Source: Flaccisagitta enflata
Lineage: Eukaryota; Chaetognatha; Sagittoidea; Aphragmophora
Reading direction: 5' to 3'
NCBI GenBank assembly: GCA_965153355.1
Contig: OZ231128.1
Location: 44,764,001-44,828,000 of the forward strand
DNA: 64,000 bases
The notes beneath the pieces were generated by a model that was not told the origin of the DNA, made no database searches, and was given only the letters and a program-made list of their open reading frames with translations. The translations under genes were made by a program, and so were the position numbers. The stretch's first letter is position 1; each line of letters begins with the position of its first letter. Below are positions 48,929-60,298 of the stretch, one piece after another.

Positions 48929-48999
<71 letters not shown>
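48929..48999. repeat. (GA)n microsatellite upstream of the large gene
   Basis: About 35 GA units begin 35 bp upstream of the gene's ATG, so they read as CT in the gene's sense. Such a tract would lie in the 5' UTR or proximal promoter. No TATA box was identified. Confidence 0.9.
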
Positions 49000-49004
<5 letters not shown>

Positions 49005-49043
49005 GTAGAATGGAGGGGAGAGAGACTGCTCAATAGGGAAATG

Positions 49044-49803
49044 CAGGGTCTTCAATCTCATTTGACACTAAAAGAACCTATGCTGTGTAAAAATGAATCA
49101 ACTTTTCAATTTGATTTTTTTTTCTCTTAAAAGTACTACATATGACGTTTTTTGTGTCCAAATTTCATGGTACTGGGTCAATTAATTAAGGAGATAACCC
49201 ATTTTAAAGTGTAGAATGTCATAATGAGAGGAGGTTTTGTTTGACATTGTGGTTCTTATCTTTCATCTTCAAACTGCTCTCATTTCTAAACGCTTTGAGC
49301 TACAGATGTGAGATTGGTCTAGAATGGCAGATAATTTCATATAGTTTTTGTATCTGAGAAAAACAATTCTTTGAAATTTCATCATCATCAACCAATTTCC
49401 TTTTTATTGGAAAAAGAAATCTTTGATTAAGTTTTTGTAAGATTTTTGACAAAATTTTGATAGTATTTGCCTAAAGTTCACTGTTTTGTGATAAAACCTG
49501 GCTATTTCTAACATTGGGGTCTTAGCATCTATCACTTGACTCTAATCAAGTATCTGAAGTTTGAAACACATTGAATTTTTTGCATTTTTAAGTCAAAATT
49601 TTCAAGAAAAACACCTTTTTTGTTGAATCTACTGCATAACTTCAAACATGGATTTCTGCTGAATAAAAAGACCCACTCCTAGGAAAATTTGATACAAAAA
49701 ATGTCATACATAGTGATTTTATGAGAAAAAAATCAAACTGAAAAGTCAATTAGTTTTAGCACAATAAAGGTTCTTTTCGTGTCAAATGAGATTGAATGCC
49801 CTG
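49044..49803. mobile_element. Foldback MITE, 760 bp
   Basis: Left end CAGGGTCTTCAATCTCATTT-GACAC; right end GTGTCAAATGAGATTGAATG-CCCTG. Inverted similarity continues ~120 bp inward (TTTTCAATTTGATTTTTTTT against AAAAAAATCAAACTGAAAAG). It lies just upstream of the large gene. No coding capacity. Confidence 0.82.
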
Positions 49804-50319
49804 TAGATCGCCGCGCCACGGCGCCAGATTCTTTAAAGTTTTGATGTAACTTCGAACTAGATTCAAGTCAAGTCAAGTCTCCAACCCAAGAAAAAATCAT
49901 AACTTCCCGACGAAAGCTTTAATAGTCGAAAATTTGGAGAAAAAATGTATGTACAAAAATTAAAACCAAAACAACAACAAAAACAGAATTTACTGTTTCC
50001 CCCTGCCGCATCATTTTTTGATAAATTTGTAAAAACTAGATTTCAACAACGAGGAGCGCGAATTTTTGAATGACAAACAAAACGGCCAAACTAGGGTTTC
50101 TGAGCATTACTGCCCCTGCCTTCCAACGTCACAGTTCCTGCCCATTCTCACAAGAATCCCTGCCTACTTGCTGAACTATCCCTGCCCGCTCGCAATAACA
50201 CCGCTAACCACTCTCAAACGACCACCTATATAGGTTGGGTATCCGACTCAGTGTGTTTTTGACATGGTCAAATACACAGAAGCTATGACATGAAAAGCGA
50301 TGAATTTTTTTCGGCGCGA
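49804..50319. other. Unassigned DNA
   Basis: No gene is recognised. The 50090-50210 part has repeated CCCTGCC/CCTGCC phrases resembling family A 5' sequence but no ends. Confidence 0.45.
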
Positions 50320-50511
50320 AAACAAGGCTAGATACACATCAGCCTCAGTCGCATGTAGTTGGGCACTGGGCAGGGCCAATAATGTGGACGGCCATTCAGG
50401 CATTTTGGCAGAAGCAGCCATGCAAAAAACGCCCTTACTTAACAAATGACTGACGGACCAACCAATGGGTCGACTGATGGACCTACCAAAGTGGCTTGTA
50501 GAGTCGCGACG
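50320..50511 (+). mobile_element. Family A retroposon, decayed
   Basis: AAACAAGGCTAGATACACAT, AGTCGCATGTAGTTGGGCAC, then TGTAGAGTCGCGACGAAG. The outer half of the 3' hairpin has been lost. Confidence 0.6.
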
Positions 50512-50519
50512 AAGAAAAT

Positions 50520-51130
50520 GATAGCAAAATGATCCGCCTTCAAACACGGGAAATTTGAGGAAGTTTAGACTAACCAATCAACGGGATGGGCAGGCTTGAC
50601 CATGATATGATTCGAGAGTTTCTTTCCATAAAACAATGATGCTAATTGTTTGCCGTTCTCCTTCGAGTGAGTGGGAGGATTCTAGTAAGATGGGAGTCGA
50701 ATTACGTTGTTAGTCTTTTCGCCGAGCGGATGTTACCTTGAATCTCCAATTCATCCATGAGACGCTGTAAACAAACGTATATTTTGATTTTCCATAAAGT
50801 GCGAATATTCAGTTACTTAATTACACGACGCAAAAAAGATATACAACAAACATTGATGCTTTTTTCTATTGAGAAATATGATATGTAACGTAAACAAAAC
50901 ATACCTCAAACTTTCCTCAGGTAGATACTGAGCTCCAAATTTGAGATGCAGATGAGGCTTTAAATGTTGCGAATGAGGTCATAAATGGTGCAAGGGATTG
51001 ACGATCTGACTAGTCATTAACGTGACTATCATGTTTTTTTCCCAAATCATGCATTGATCACAAAAAACTCCTTCGATGATCTGTCAAATTATTCATAATA
51101 ATGAAAGAAGAAAAGTGCGATACCTGTCAC
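50520..51130. other. Unassigned DNA
   Basis: No gene, repeat ends or RNA are recognised in this stretch. Confidence 0.5.
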
Positions 51131-51131
51131 A

Positions 51132-51232
51132 CATAAGTCGCGTGCACGTGATTCTAAAATCTGCTGTATCCGTCGATCGGTCTGTCTGTCTGTCGGTCTC
51201 TTGGTCCGTAACACTTGGCCTTCTTGGCGTTA
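51132..51232 (-). mobile_element. Family A retroposon, 5'-truncated
   Basis: ATAAGTCGCGTGCACGTGATTCT marks the 3' hairpin (one arm mutated), followed by GATCGGTCTGTCTGTCTGTC. No 5' end is present. Confidence 0.58.
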
Positions 51233-51468
51233 AGGGGCGGTTTCCAGCTCTACAGATCCTTTCAAAGTACGCTTCAAAACTGATTGATAAAAGCCAGTTA
51301 TTTCGTGACGTAGGTATCACGTGACTGCAGTTAAGTGATAAGAAATGCTTATCAAGCTCGCCATCGCGAAACAATTCGAATAAAGATTTTGATACAACAC
51401 AAAAATTATCATTAGCCTGAAAAATAGTAGAAAGGTTTCAGTTTGTCTGCATTTCTGTCTCCGTCTCC

Positions 51469-51586
<118 letters not shown>

Positions 51587-51671
51587 GTCTCCCTCTTTTT
51601 CCCCGTTGTCATCATGAACATTTAAATGTAGGGCACCAAAATTGGATGTTTCTCCAAAGTCTGACCATGAA

Positions 51672-51790
51672 ATAGTAAGCTTAGGTCATTGGTTCCTTCG
51701 AGGCCGCTGCCCCTCTCACCATTTCTTCCCTACATACATAAGATGGGGCATCGGGTACCGCTGACCATCTAAAGCTTTTGCGACTATTAG
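51672..51790 (-). mobile_element. Family B left-domain fragment
   Basis: Reversed order: GCTTAGGTCATTGGTTCCTT, CGAGGCCGCTGCCCCTCTCA, GGGGCATCGGGTACCGCTGA, CCATCTAAAGCTTTTGCGACTATT. It abuts the family A-like start of duplication copy 2. Confidence 0.65.
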
Positions 51791-52927
51791 TTGTGTGCTA
51801 CGCGACTCCACACCCCTTTTTGTCCGGCCGTCCGTCTGTCTGTCTATCCGTCTGTCTGTCTATCCATCCATCCATCCGTCCGTCTGTCCATCCATCCATC
51901 CGTCCATATTAGGCAATGTTATTTTGCACACGGTTTGCACACGGTTTGTTCCCATTGAACGCATTTACATACACATACTTATGAATTTCACTAACCTACA
52001 ATGGAGTGAGCAAAGTGAGTGAGCGAGCCCGTGAACGGAGCAAGCGAGCGAGATAGGGGAAGCGAACGAAGCAAGCGGAGCGATGCAGAGTGCTGTAGAG
52101 CAAGTGAGCGGTGCAAGCGAACAAACATAGCGAGCGACCGAGTGGCCCGTGAAAAACGCGATTGTCTCTGACTAGAAACGTCCCCTTAATGGAGTTTTTT
52201 CTTTTCAAAGGAAACTAATTTTTTCCCTTGAAATAAAATTTTCCTCTGTAAAAAAAAATCCCGCGCGACGACATTTAATCCATTAATCTTCAACTGACAA
52301 GACTTAAAGTACCCACGGGCAGTCGGGGGCGCTGTGAACCGCGATGCATCACCATCCAACTCAACCACATCTATTATTCAATTTTCCTCAGTTCATGCTC
52401 ATCAACATTCGTCGGTGGTAATTCAAGGTCTCTCCAGGATAGAAACTGTCTTGGAATCGACTCGCTCGGGGGGGACGCTCTTGATGTGGTGACATAGTTT
52501 CTCCGTATCAAGCTGGACCGAGTTTGGCCCACTATCATCAACTCATTCGGCCTATTAAAGTGGAATGAGCTAGACCCACTGCAGCTGCATCCACTTCTTC
52601 AGATGTCGCTGATGAAGATACCGTTGCATTGTTACCTGTACACAATGTGTCAAACTTGAGCTAGTTAGGCCCGCTGTACATCAACTTACCCGGGATATTG
52701 TTGCTGTAGATGCGGTTGTTTTCCATACAAATCGTACCACCAAAGGGGCCCGCCGCAGTCGGTCGTCCACTGGTGAGCCAGTTAAGAAGCGCAATAGTAA
52801 AGGTCAAGCCATGGTGTAGAAAATTTTAAATACCCGATATTTTTCACGATTCGATGGCCCCTTATCGCATCAACTACACTGTCAATTCGATTTTTGCTGA
52901 TGGCGGACATCGTTACCTAACCAACGG

Positions 52928-53150
<223 letters not shown>

Positions 53151-53198
53151 CATTTTCTCTCTTTATTCAATTCTTTTTCATATCCTTTTTCTTCCTTT

Positions 53199-53738
53199 AG
53201 GACACAGGGGTGAATTTCCTTACGTCCGTCCGTACGTCCCCCCCCCGAACCTTCTCAATTCTCAAATTTCCATTGAATAACATGGGAAAATGACAAAATG
53301 CAAACTTCCCATTGAATAACATGGGAAAATGACAACTTGCAAACTTCCCATTGAATAACATGGAAAATTTACAAACAATAGAAAAATGCACATTTTCCAT
53401 CGGATAACATGGAAAAATAAAAAAAGGAAAAAAAATACAAAATAGCAATTGGATGACATGGAATATTGACAAAAAAATGAAATTCCCATTGAATATCATG
53501 GAATATTGACAATAAATTGTAGAAAATACATAGCTCCCATTGAATATCATGGAAAATTGCCTTTAAGGCCTGAAATATGCCTTCTCCAGACGTAAGGAAA
53601 TTCACCCCTGTGTCCTACAGGACATCGGCCCTTTGGGGCCGCTGCCCTGCTCTCACTCCACCTCTTCAGTTGATCACTCCAAGCAGGGCATCGGGTACCG
53701 CTGACCATGTGCAATCCTTGGATGACTTGTTCCTTTCT
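53199..53738 (-). mobile_element. Family B foldback element (GGCCGATGTCC class)
   Basis: The inner arms GGACACAGGGGTGAATTTCC with TTACGT (53199-53225) and ACGTAAGGAAATTCACCCCTG-TGTCC (53589-53614) are perfect inverses. The interior has ~8 units of CCCATTGAATAACATGGAAA rather than the GAGGCCTGAGAGG repeat. The full right-hand side (GGCCGCTGCCCTGC, GGGCATCGGGTACCGCTGAC) is the outer domain in reverse. The other outer domain is missing. Confidence 0.75.
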
Positions 53739-54279
53739 TCCTTCTATTTCTTTCCTCCATCCTCTTTATTTTCTTTTTTTTTTTTATCAAATTGGTGTCC
53801 CGACAACTTTGGTGTCCCGACAAAAGGTACTGCCATAGCAGTGGTGGCAGGACCTCCTCCTACGCCCATGTTATTATTACTGTTGATGAATGCCAAAAAA
53901 CATCCAAGGATGGCACAAGGTCAGCGCTTCCCATTGCCCTGCTTGGAATATTAAGCTGAAGGTAAAGGGGCAGAGCAATGGCCCTAAAACAATACAAGGT
54001 TTTAGGCTCAGGATACCTCAATTAGGCGTGGGGGGCTAATTGAAATATTTGAGGAGGCCTGATGTGTAGATGGACAGATAGATGAACAGACATAATGAAA
54101 TTCAATCCTGAGTTCTAAAGGAAATCAGCCCTTTGGGCTGTTGCCCAAAAAGCTACATTGCTTATGCCGTGACTTGGTTGGCTGGCCTTTTTCAGCACAG
54201 CTACATCCGGGGCCTATTTCAGCACAGCTACATCCGGCAAGATCCGATTTCAAATGGACTTCCCTCCTCAGTAATTCAT

Positions 54280-54433
54280 AACAAGGCCGAATACACGGCA
54301 ATCCAGTCGCGGACGGTTGGGCAGGAGCAGTAATGCGAAAACCCCTTCGGAATTCAAAAATGTGACGGACCGACCGGCCGACGTATCTACCGACCGACAC
54401 GGCAAGGTGTAGAGTCGCGTGTCCGCGACTAAA
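54280..54433 (+). mobile_element. Family A retroposon (duplicate of 1947-2099)
   Basis: Same insertion as at 1947-2099, carried by the segmental duplication. AGTCGCGGAC still pairs perfectly with GTCCGCGACT in this copy. Confidence 0.8.
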
Positions 54434-55508
54434 GATGATAATAACACAAACGGACTAACAATGAGTGTTTGCTATGCCTTTTGAGGGGATATCATCTACA
54501 CTTTCATATACGTTACAGCAGGGTTATACTCAGGCCCGATTTTAGAGCGAGCCCGCGAGCCCGATGCTTTCTATTTTGCTCTCGGGCTCTCATGTTTTGA
54601 AAGCCCTGAGCCCGGCTGGCTCTCTGTCATTGATGGAATGGAATCAAAGCGCTCAAGCTGATTGAGTGAAATATATGAAAAATCATCAAATTTTGAGTCG
54701 TTTTTTTATTTTTTCACAAACTGAATTATCTTTGTAGTGATTATTTTATCACTACGTCATATAATCGTCAGCTGCTTTTACAAATCTAGGCTGATATGAT
54801 TGTAAAAGTTGGCATAACATTTTTACCGGGCTCATGGTTTTCTTCTCGGGCTCTGTTAAATTGTGAGGAGCGAGCCCGACTGGCTTAGTGAAAAAAAATT
54901 ACTAAAATCAGGCCTGGACTTATATTGTCCTACAAACCCTGAGCCAGCGTCGAGCAACGGACAGTCTTAGAAGGACCAACGTGCCATTTGGCCAAAATCG
55001 CGCGCCAGCGTCATAAAACTTTTTCTCGACACAACACAGACACAGACTGTTTCTACTAGTGACAATCGCGTTTTTAACCGGCCACTCGATCGCTCGCAAC
55101 GTTTGTTCGCTCGCACAGCTCCCTCCGCTCACTCGCTCGGCAGCGCTCTGCTTTGCTACTCTCGCTTCGCTTGCTTGCTCCATTCACGGGCTCGCTCACT
55201 CACTTTGCTCACTCCCTCGTGGGACAGTTAAAATTCATGAATATGTGTTCATTCTGTAAACACATTTCACAAGAACAAACACGTTTTTTCATCTTCACTA
55301 GAAACACGCCCACAGACAGAATCAGCGCCACCTTAAGGAACAAGGGCGGTTGAAAAGGAAGAGAGAAAGAAAAGGAGATTTGGCACGCTATACGCTTCTA
55401 TGCTCTAACGGCGTCATGCGCAACCCTCTGCGCAATAAACAAGACAAGAGAGCAACTTAGTGAAGAAATGTTGAGGGAAGAAGTGTGCGCGTGCGTTAGA
55501 GAAAAGAT

Positions 55509-55511
<3 letters not shown>

Positions 55512-55605
<94 letters not shown>
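55512..55605. repeat. (GA)n microsatellite
   Basis: About 47 GA units; the homologous tract at 7593-7632 has 20. Confidence 0.96.
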
Positions 55606-55607
<2 letters not shown>

Positions 55608-56084
55608 CAGAGACAGACAGACAGACAGATAAAAAAGATTTAAAGTGCCAAATTAGGAAATTGCTGAAATGAAAGAACACGGGGTCTCAATATCGTTTTC
55701 GACGGGTGGGCAGGGGCATCAAACCCCCATCCACACACCCCCCCCTCTCATAACTGCGGCATCATTAATACGCATTTTCAAACTTTTGAACTCAAGCGTC
55801 ACGGACCAACTGACAGTTGGACGGCAAACGAATGGAGGGTAAAGGCCTCTTATGTGTAGAGTTGCGACACCGTAACTAAAATTAATGACAAAGACGTGAA
55901 AATTCCCTGCTTCCTTTTTTGCTCTGATTCATCGTGATGGATTTGCATCTTAGCTGCTCTTAGATCATTTACTGACTAGTTTTTAGCTTTACAATCTATG
56001 TTCTCTTTGACAAGTACATTACTGCCGCAAAGGGAAGGAATCACTGCGAGAAATTCTTATCATTTGTTCACTTGAATTTAATAA

Positions 56085-56866
56085 TAGCAGCCCAAAGGCA
56101 GTAAGTGGTCAGCGGTACCCGTGCCCTGCTTGAGTAGTATGTGATTTAGGTTGAGGGGGAGCAGGGCAGCGGCCCCGAAGGGGACGAAGTCCTGTAGAAC
56201 ACAGGGGGAATCTGTCCGTCCGTCCATCCGTCCGTCCGTCCTTCTCTCAGCCTTCCTTCTGTCTAGGAAGCCCTGTTATTCAAACTCTCATTGAATTACA
56301 TGGAGAAATGACAAAAGGCAGTATATGGACAAGGGTACCCCTGCTCTTCTTGAGAAGTTTGTAGGTTAAGTAGAGGGGGGGAGCAGGCCAGGATCTAGGT
56401 CTCTGAGGCCAGAATCTGGGTCTCAGAGGCCAGGGTTGGAGTCTCTGAGGCCAGGATTTGGGTCTCTGAGGCCAGGATTTAGGGCCTTGAGGCCAGGTCC
56501 TGGGTCCTGGAGGCCAGAATCTGGGTCACAGAGAGCAAGATCTAGATCTCTGAGGCTAGGATTAGGGTTTTAATGGCCAGAATCTGGGTATTAGAAACCA
56601 GGATCTAGATCTTAGGGGCCAAAATGATTGAATTTTGACCAAAATTCAGGTTTTCTAGCCAGAATTTAGCCATTTTGCTTGGATTTTGCCATTTTGCTTG
56701 GATTTGGGCCATTTTGCTTGGATTTGCACTCCAAAGAAGACAAAGCCCTGTGAATGGGGCGGGGGGGGGACGGACGTACGGACGTACGGACGTACGGACG
56801 GACGGACGGACAGATTCCCCCTGTGTTCTACAGGACTTCGTCCCCTTCGGGGCCGCTGCCCAAAAA
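56085..56866 (+). mobile_element. Family B foldback element with paralogous empty site
   Basis: Reference copy. Outer domain AGTAAGTGGTCAGCGGTACC, GTGCCCTGCTTGAG, then the left arm 56164-56225. The interior includes TCTCATTGAATTACATGGAG and a ~20-bp minisatellite (TCTGAGGCCAGGATTTGGGT, 56390-56620). The right arm is 56800-56861. The two 62-bp arms are perfect inverses by direct reading (GGGCAGCGGCCCCGAAGGGG... to ...TCTGTCCGTCCGTCC). Copy 1 lacks the element at 8150/8154 (AATTTAATAA then AAGACGACAG). A target duplication is unclear. Confidence 0.88.
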
Positions 56867-57431
56867 ACGACAGAAGCCTCAAGAGCAAATATAATTGGTG
56901 CTTCTTGATATCTCTTATTCTCTCTCGTTCCTCCTTTTCGGCAGCGGCCCTAAAGTGGCCATTGTCCACAAAGAGGAAAATTCTCCTTTTTCCTTTTCCT
57001 CAACTTCATTATTGCCCCTCCCCCCCTTACTCAAATCCCAGTCTCAAGTTCAAATGCCAGCATCAAACACTAAAATCTACAACCTCAGGGCTCAAGTCCT
57101 AACTCCCAGCCTGGAGACCCAGCTCAAATTTGAGGCTCAAATCCCAGACTCAGGGCTCAAATCCCAGCCCAAATTTATGCTTCAAAGCTCAAATTCTAGT
57201 CTTAAGACTAGAATTTGAATTCCCAGCCTCAAAGCCCCTATCTTAAAATTCATCCACCAAGCTCAAATCCTACTCTAGAAAAAGCTATTGACCCTTCAGT
57301 GGCATTTGCCCTTCTCTCACTATTACCAATACACACTGACCTAGGGGCAAAGGGCACCGGTGACCTTCCGATGTTTTAGCTACTATCTGTACCATTCAAC
57401 GCATGATAAAAGTAGAAGTTGTATTATCTAA

Positions 57432-57490
57432 AACAAGGCCGGCTACACGGCTACCCCAGTCGCGTGCGAGTGGGCAGGAGCAGTGCTGGA
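57432..57490 (+). mobile_element. Family A 5' fragment (TGC class)
   Basis: AAACAAGGCCGGCTACACGG and AGTCGCGTGCGAGTGGGCAG are present but the 3' half is missing. It opens the cluster of elements private to copy 2. Confidence 0.6.
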
Positions 57491-57528
57491 GAAGGTCAGC
57501 AGGGCATCTGGGCAGGAGCCTTATGCTC

Positions 57529-58098
57529 AACAAGTCATCCAAGGATCGCACATGGTCAGCGGTACCCGATGCCCTGCTAGGAGTGATTAGCTGAAGAAGT
57601 GGAGTGAGAGCAGGGCAGCGGCCCCAAAGGGCCGATGTCCTGTAGGACACAGGGGTGAATTTCCATACGTCCTGAGAGGGCATATTTGGGGTAATTTTCC
57701 GTGATATTTATTGGGAATTTTGCATTTTTTTCAATTTTTTTGTCAATTTGCCATGTTATTCAATGGGAATTTGAGGCTTGAGAGGCTGGATTTAAGGCCC
57801 AAGAGGCTGGATTTGAAGCCTGAAAGGCTGGATTTAAGGCCTGAGAGGCTGGATTTGAGGCCCAAGAGGCTGGATTTGAGTCCTGAGAGACTGGATTTGA
57901 AGCCTGAGAGGCTGGATTTGAGGCCTGAGAGGCCAGATTTGAGGCCTGAGAGGCCAGATTTAAGGCCTTAGAGGCCAGATTTGAGGCCTGAGAGGCTTAA
58001 GAAGCTTCCGAGGGGGGGGGACGTACGGACGTACGGACGGACGTATGGAAATTCATCCCTGTGTCCCACAGGACATCGGCCCTTTGGGGCCGCTGCCC
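57529..58098 (+). mobile_element. Family B foldback element (GGCCGATGTCC class)
   Basis: Outer domain CCAAGGATCGCACATGGTCA, GCGGTACCCGATGCCCTGCT. The left arm 57613-57672 and right arm 58039-58098 are 60-bp inverses with two differences. Minisatellite units TTTGAGGCCTGAGAGGCTGG at 57765-58000. Both arms have AAAGGGCCGATGTCC where the previous element has GAAGGGGACGAAGTCC. Confidence 0.87.
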
Positions 58099-58125
58099 AA
58101 AAAGCGCAAAAACGCCGAAAAAGTA

Positions 58126-58764
58126 ATAGTTGCAAAAGCGTCAGATGGTCAGCGGTACCCGTGCCCTGCCTGAGTAGGTTGTGCCTAAAGTTGAGGAGAG
58201 AGCAGGGCAGCGGCTCCGAAGGGGTCGATGACCTATGCTTTCACACAGATGGGGAATTTTCTTCTTCTTCTTCTTCTCCTCCTCCTCCTCCTCCTCCTCC
58301 TGAGATCCGGTCTCTTGGCTGGGATTTGGACTTCGAGGCGGAGATTTAGGCCTCAAGGCTGGGATCTGGGCCTCGAGGCCAGGATTTGGGCCTCTAGGCT
58401 AGGATTTGGGCCTCGAGGCTAGGATTTGGGCCTCTAGGCTAGGATTTGGGCCTCGAGGCTAGGATTTGGGCCTCAAGATTGGAATTTGGGCCACGAGACT
58501 GGAATTTGGGCCTTGAGGCTAGGATTTGGGCCTCTAGGCTAGGATTTGGGCCTCGAGGCTAGGATTTGGGCCTCAAGATTGGAATTTGGGCCACGAGACT
58601 GGAATTTGGGCCTTGAGACTGAAATTTGGGCCTTGAGACTGGGATCTGAGGGGGGGGGACGGAGAAGAAGAAGGAGGAGAAGGAGGAGGAGGAGGAGAAG
58701 AAGAAGGAGAAAATTCCCCATATGTGTGAAAGCATAGGTCATCGACCCCTTCGGGGCCGCTGCC
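58126..58764 (+). mobile_element. Family B foldback element (TCGATGACCTATGC class)
   Basis: Outer domain TAGTTGCAAAAGCGTCAGAT. The left arm 58205-58276 and right arm 58693-58764 are 72-bp inverses with about three differences. The arm sequence is GGGGTCGATGACCTATGCTT-TCACACA and ends in TTC/TCC repeats (GAA/GGA in the right arm). The minisatellite GGGCCTCGAGGCTAGGATTT contains a ~100-bp higher-order repeat (58465-58540 with 58540-58620). Confidence 0.87.
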
Positions 58765-58772
58765 CAAAAAAA

Positions 58773-58857
58773 GGACCGACCAACCGACCGACCAACCGAC
58801 CGACCTACCGACCGACGGACCGACATAGCGGGTTGTAGAGTCACGTAGCACGCGACT
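58773..58857 (+). mobile_element. Family A 3' fragment
   Basis: GACCGACCAACC core, GGGTTGTAGAGTCACGTAGC and ACGCGACT. The 5' part is missing and the next family A copy follows without a gap. Confidence 0.6.
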
Positions 58858-58998
58858 AACAAGGCCGAATACACGGCCAATACCAAGCGCGGACGGGTGG
58901 GCAGGGGCGGAAATGTGCGTTTTCGCACTTTTGAACTCGATCATTGCCAACAGACGGACGGACAGATGGACGGACGGACAAAGCCGCTTATAGAGTCT
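58858..58998 (+). mobile_element. Family A retroposon, 3' end lost
   Basis: AACAAGGCCGAATACACGGC, AAGCGCGGACGGGTGGGCAG, a GGAC core, and GCTTATAGAGTC where the sequence returns to the duplicated segment. Confidence 0.6.
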
Positions 58999-59484
58999 AG
59001 ATGATGCTGAGAAAACTTACCTTGATATTGTTTCAAACATTGTAAGATTGTAAAATAATGGATATCCAATGAGAGAATTGTAATGAGATAATTAGATATA
59101 TACAAGGTTGATAGATGATGATAATAATGTAATATAAAGTAGAGCAACCAAAACAGACCCGTGAGAGTCCTTGATAAATGGTTGCTATCAGAACAAAGCA
59201 TCAAACGTATGATAGCGTTTTTTTCTTCACGCATTACAAGATGATAGTTTTTAGTTTATTTGTAGATCCTCATAGTCCCGAAACAACTCCAATGAGTTGA
59301 TGTTGTCATTGATTTGTTTTGTTTGTTTTTTTTTCTTTTTTTTTCTTTTTTTTTTGTTTTTGTTTATGTTTTTGTTTGCTTTTTTGTTTGTTTGTTTTTT
59401 TTTTTTGTTTTTTTTTGTTACATTGTACTTGTGTTTTTTGCGCTAGCTTTTCCATGTATCGAACGGTATTCTAAACGCGCAAAA

Positions 59485-59599
<115 letters not shown>

Positions 59600-60041
59600 T
59601 TATGTGGTAATGCGCGCGCGTGCAAAAAAAAAAGGCACACGTGCGCAGGCAGGCACTTTTCTCTTGCCCTTGGGCTTCAAATTTCTTACTCTGCGGAAAA
59701 TGAAAATGAGACGCCCGCGGCGAAGCAAAAAAAAGGAAAAAGGATCGAGAATTCTTTATGGTGCTTTCGTATCTGGGAAATATCAGGCGACAAGGGCACA
59801 AGGCTAAAGAGTGTGAGAAGGTCTTATGTTCACTCGCATGTTTTTTTTTTTTTTTCAATTCCATCATTTGTAGAGCACGTTGAGTGCCACATCTGACGGC
59901 CGGGGTAAAAACGGATTCATAGTCATATTACTTAATTAGCGTTTAAGGCATCTCTCTCTTTGAAAAATAAAGATTCTTTAAACCTCGAAACAAGCCTCAA
60001 CTTTGTAACAGCGCTGCTGATAAAAGAATGAAGCTAGGACG

Positions 60042-60298
60042 GGTACTGTTTTCGAATTCGGTGATGTCTTTTGTTTTACTGACTTTCTAAGCGTTTTTTT
60101 ATATTTAGGGTTAGGGGTAGGGTTAGGGTTAAGGTTGGGGTCGGGGGTGATTTTAGGGTTAGGGTTAGGGCTAGCGTTAGGGCTAGGTGAGGGCTGGGTC
60201 TTATACATTTCAACCCGAATCTACTTGAATTAAAGCTTCGCCCAAGCGGGGAAACCCGAAAGAAACAAAAGATCTGTATCGTCTTAGAAATTTTTTCC
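60042..60298. mobile_element. 257-bp insertion with TTAGGG-like repeats and 9-bp TSD
   Basis: GCTAGGACG flanks both ends (60033-60041 and 60299-60307). The paralogous site in copy 1 has GCAAGGACG once (9893-9901). The insert holds TTAGGGTTAGGG and GGGTTAGGGGTAGGG variants at 60104-60185 and no evident terminal inverted repeat. It could be a hAT-like non-autonomous element (8-9-bp duplications) or a break repaired with telomere-like DNA. Confidence 0.75.

Noticed and set aside
60104-60185. Chromosome end because of TTAGGG-like repeats
   Set aside because: The block is short, degenerate, flanked by a 9-bp target duplication and by duplicated sequence continuing on both sides.
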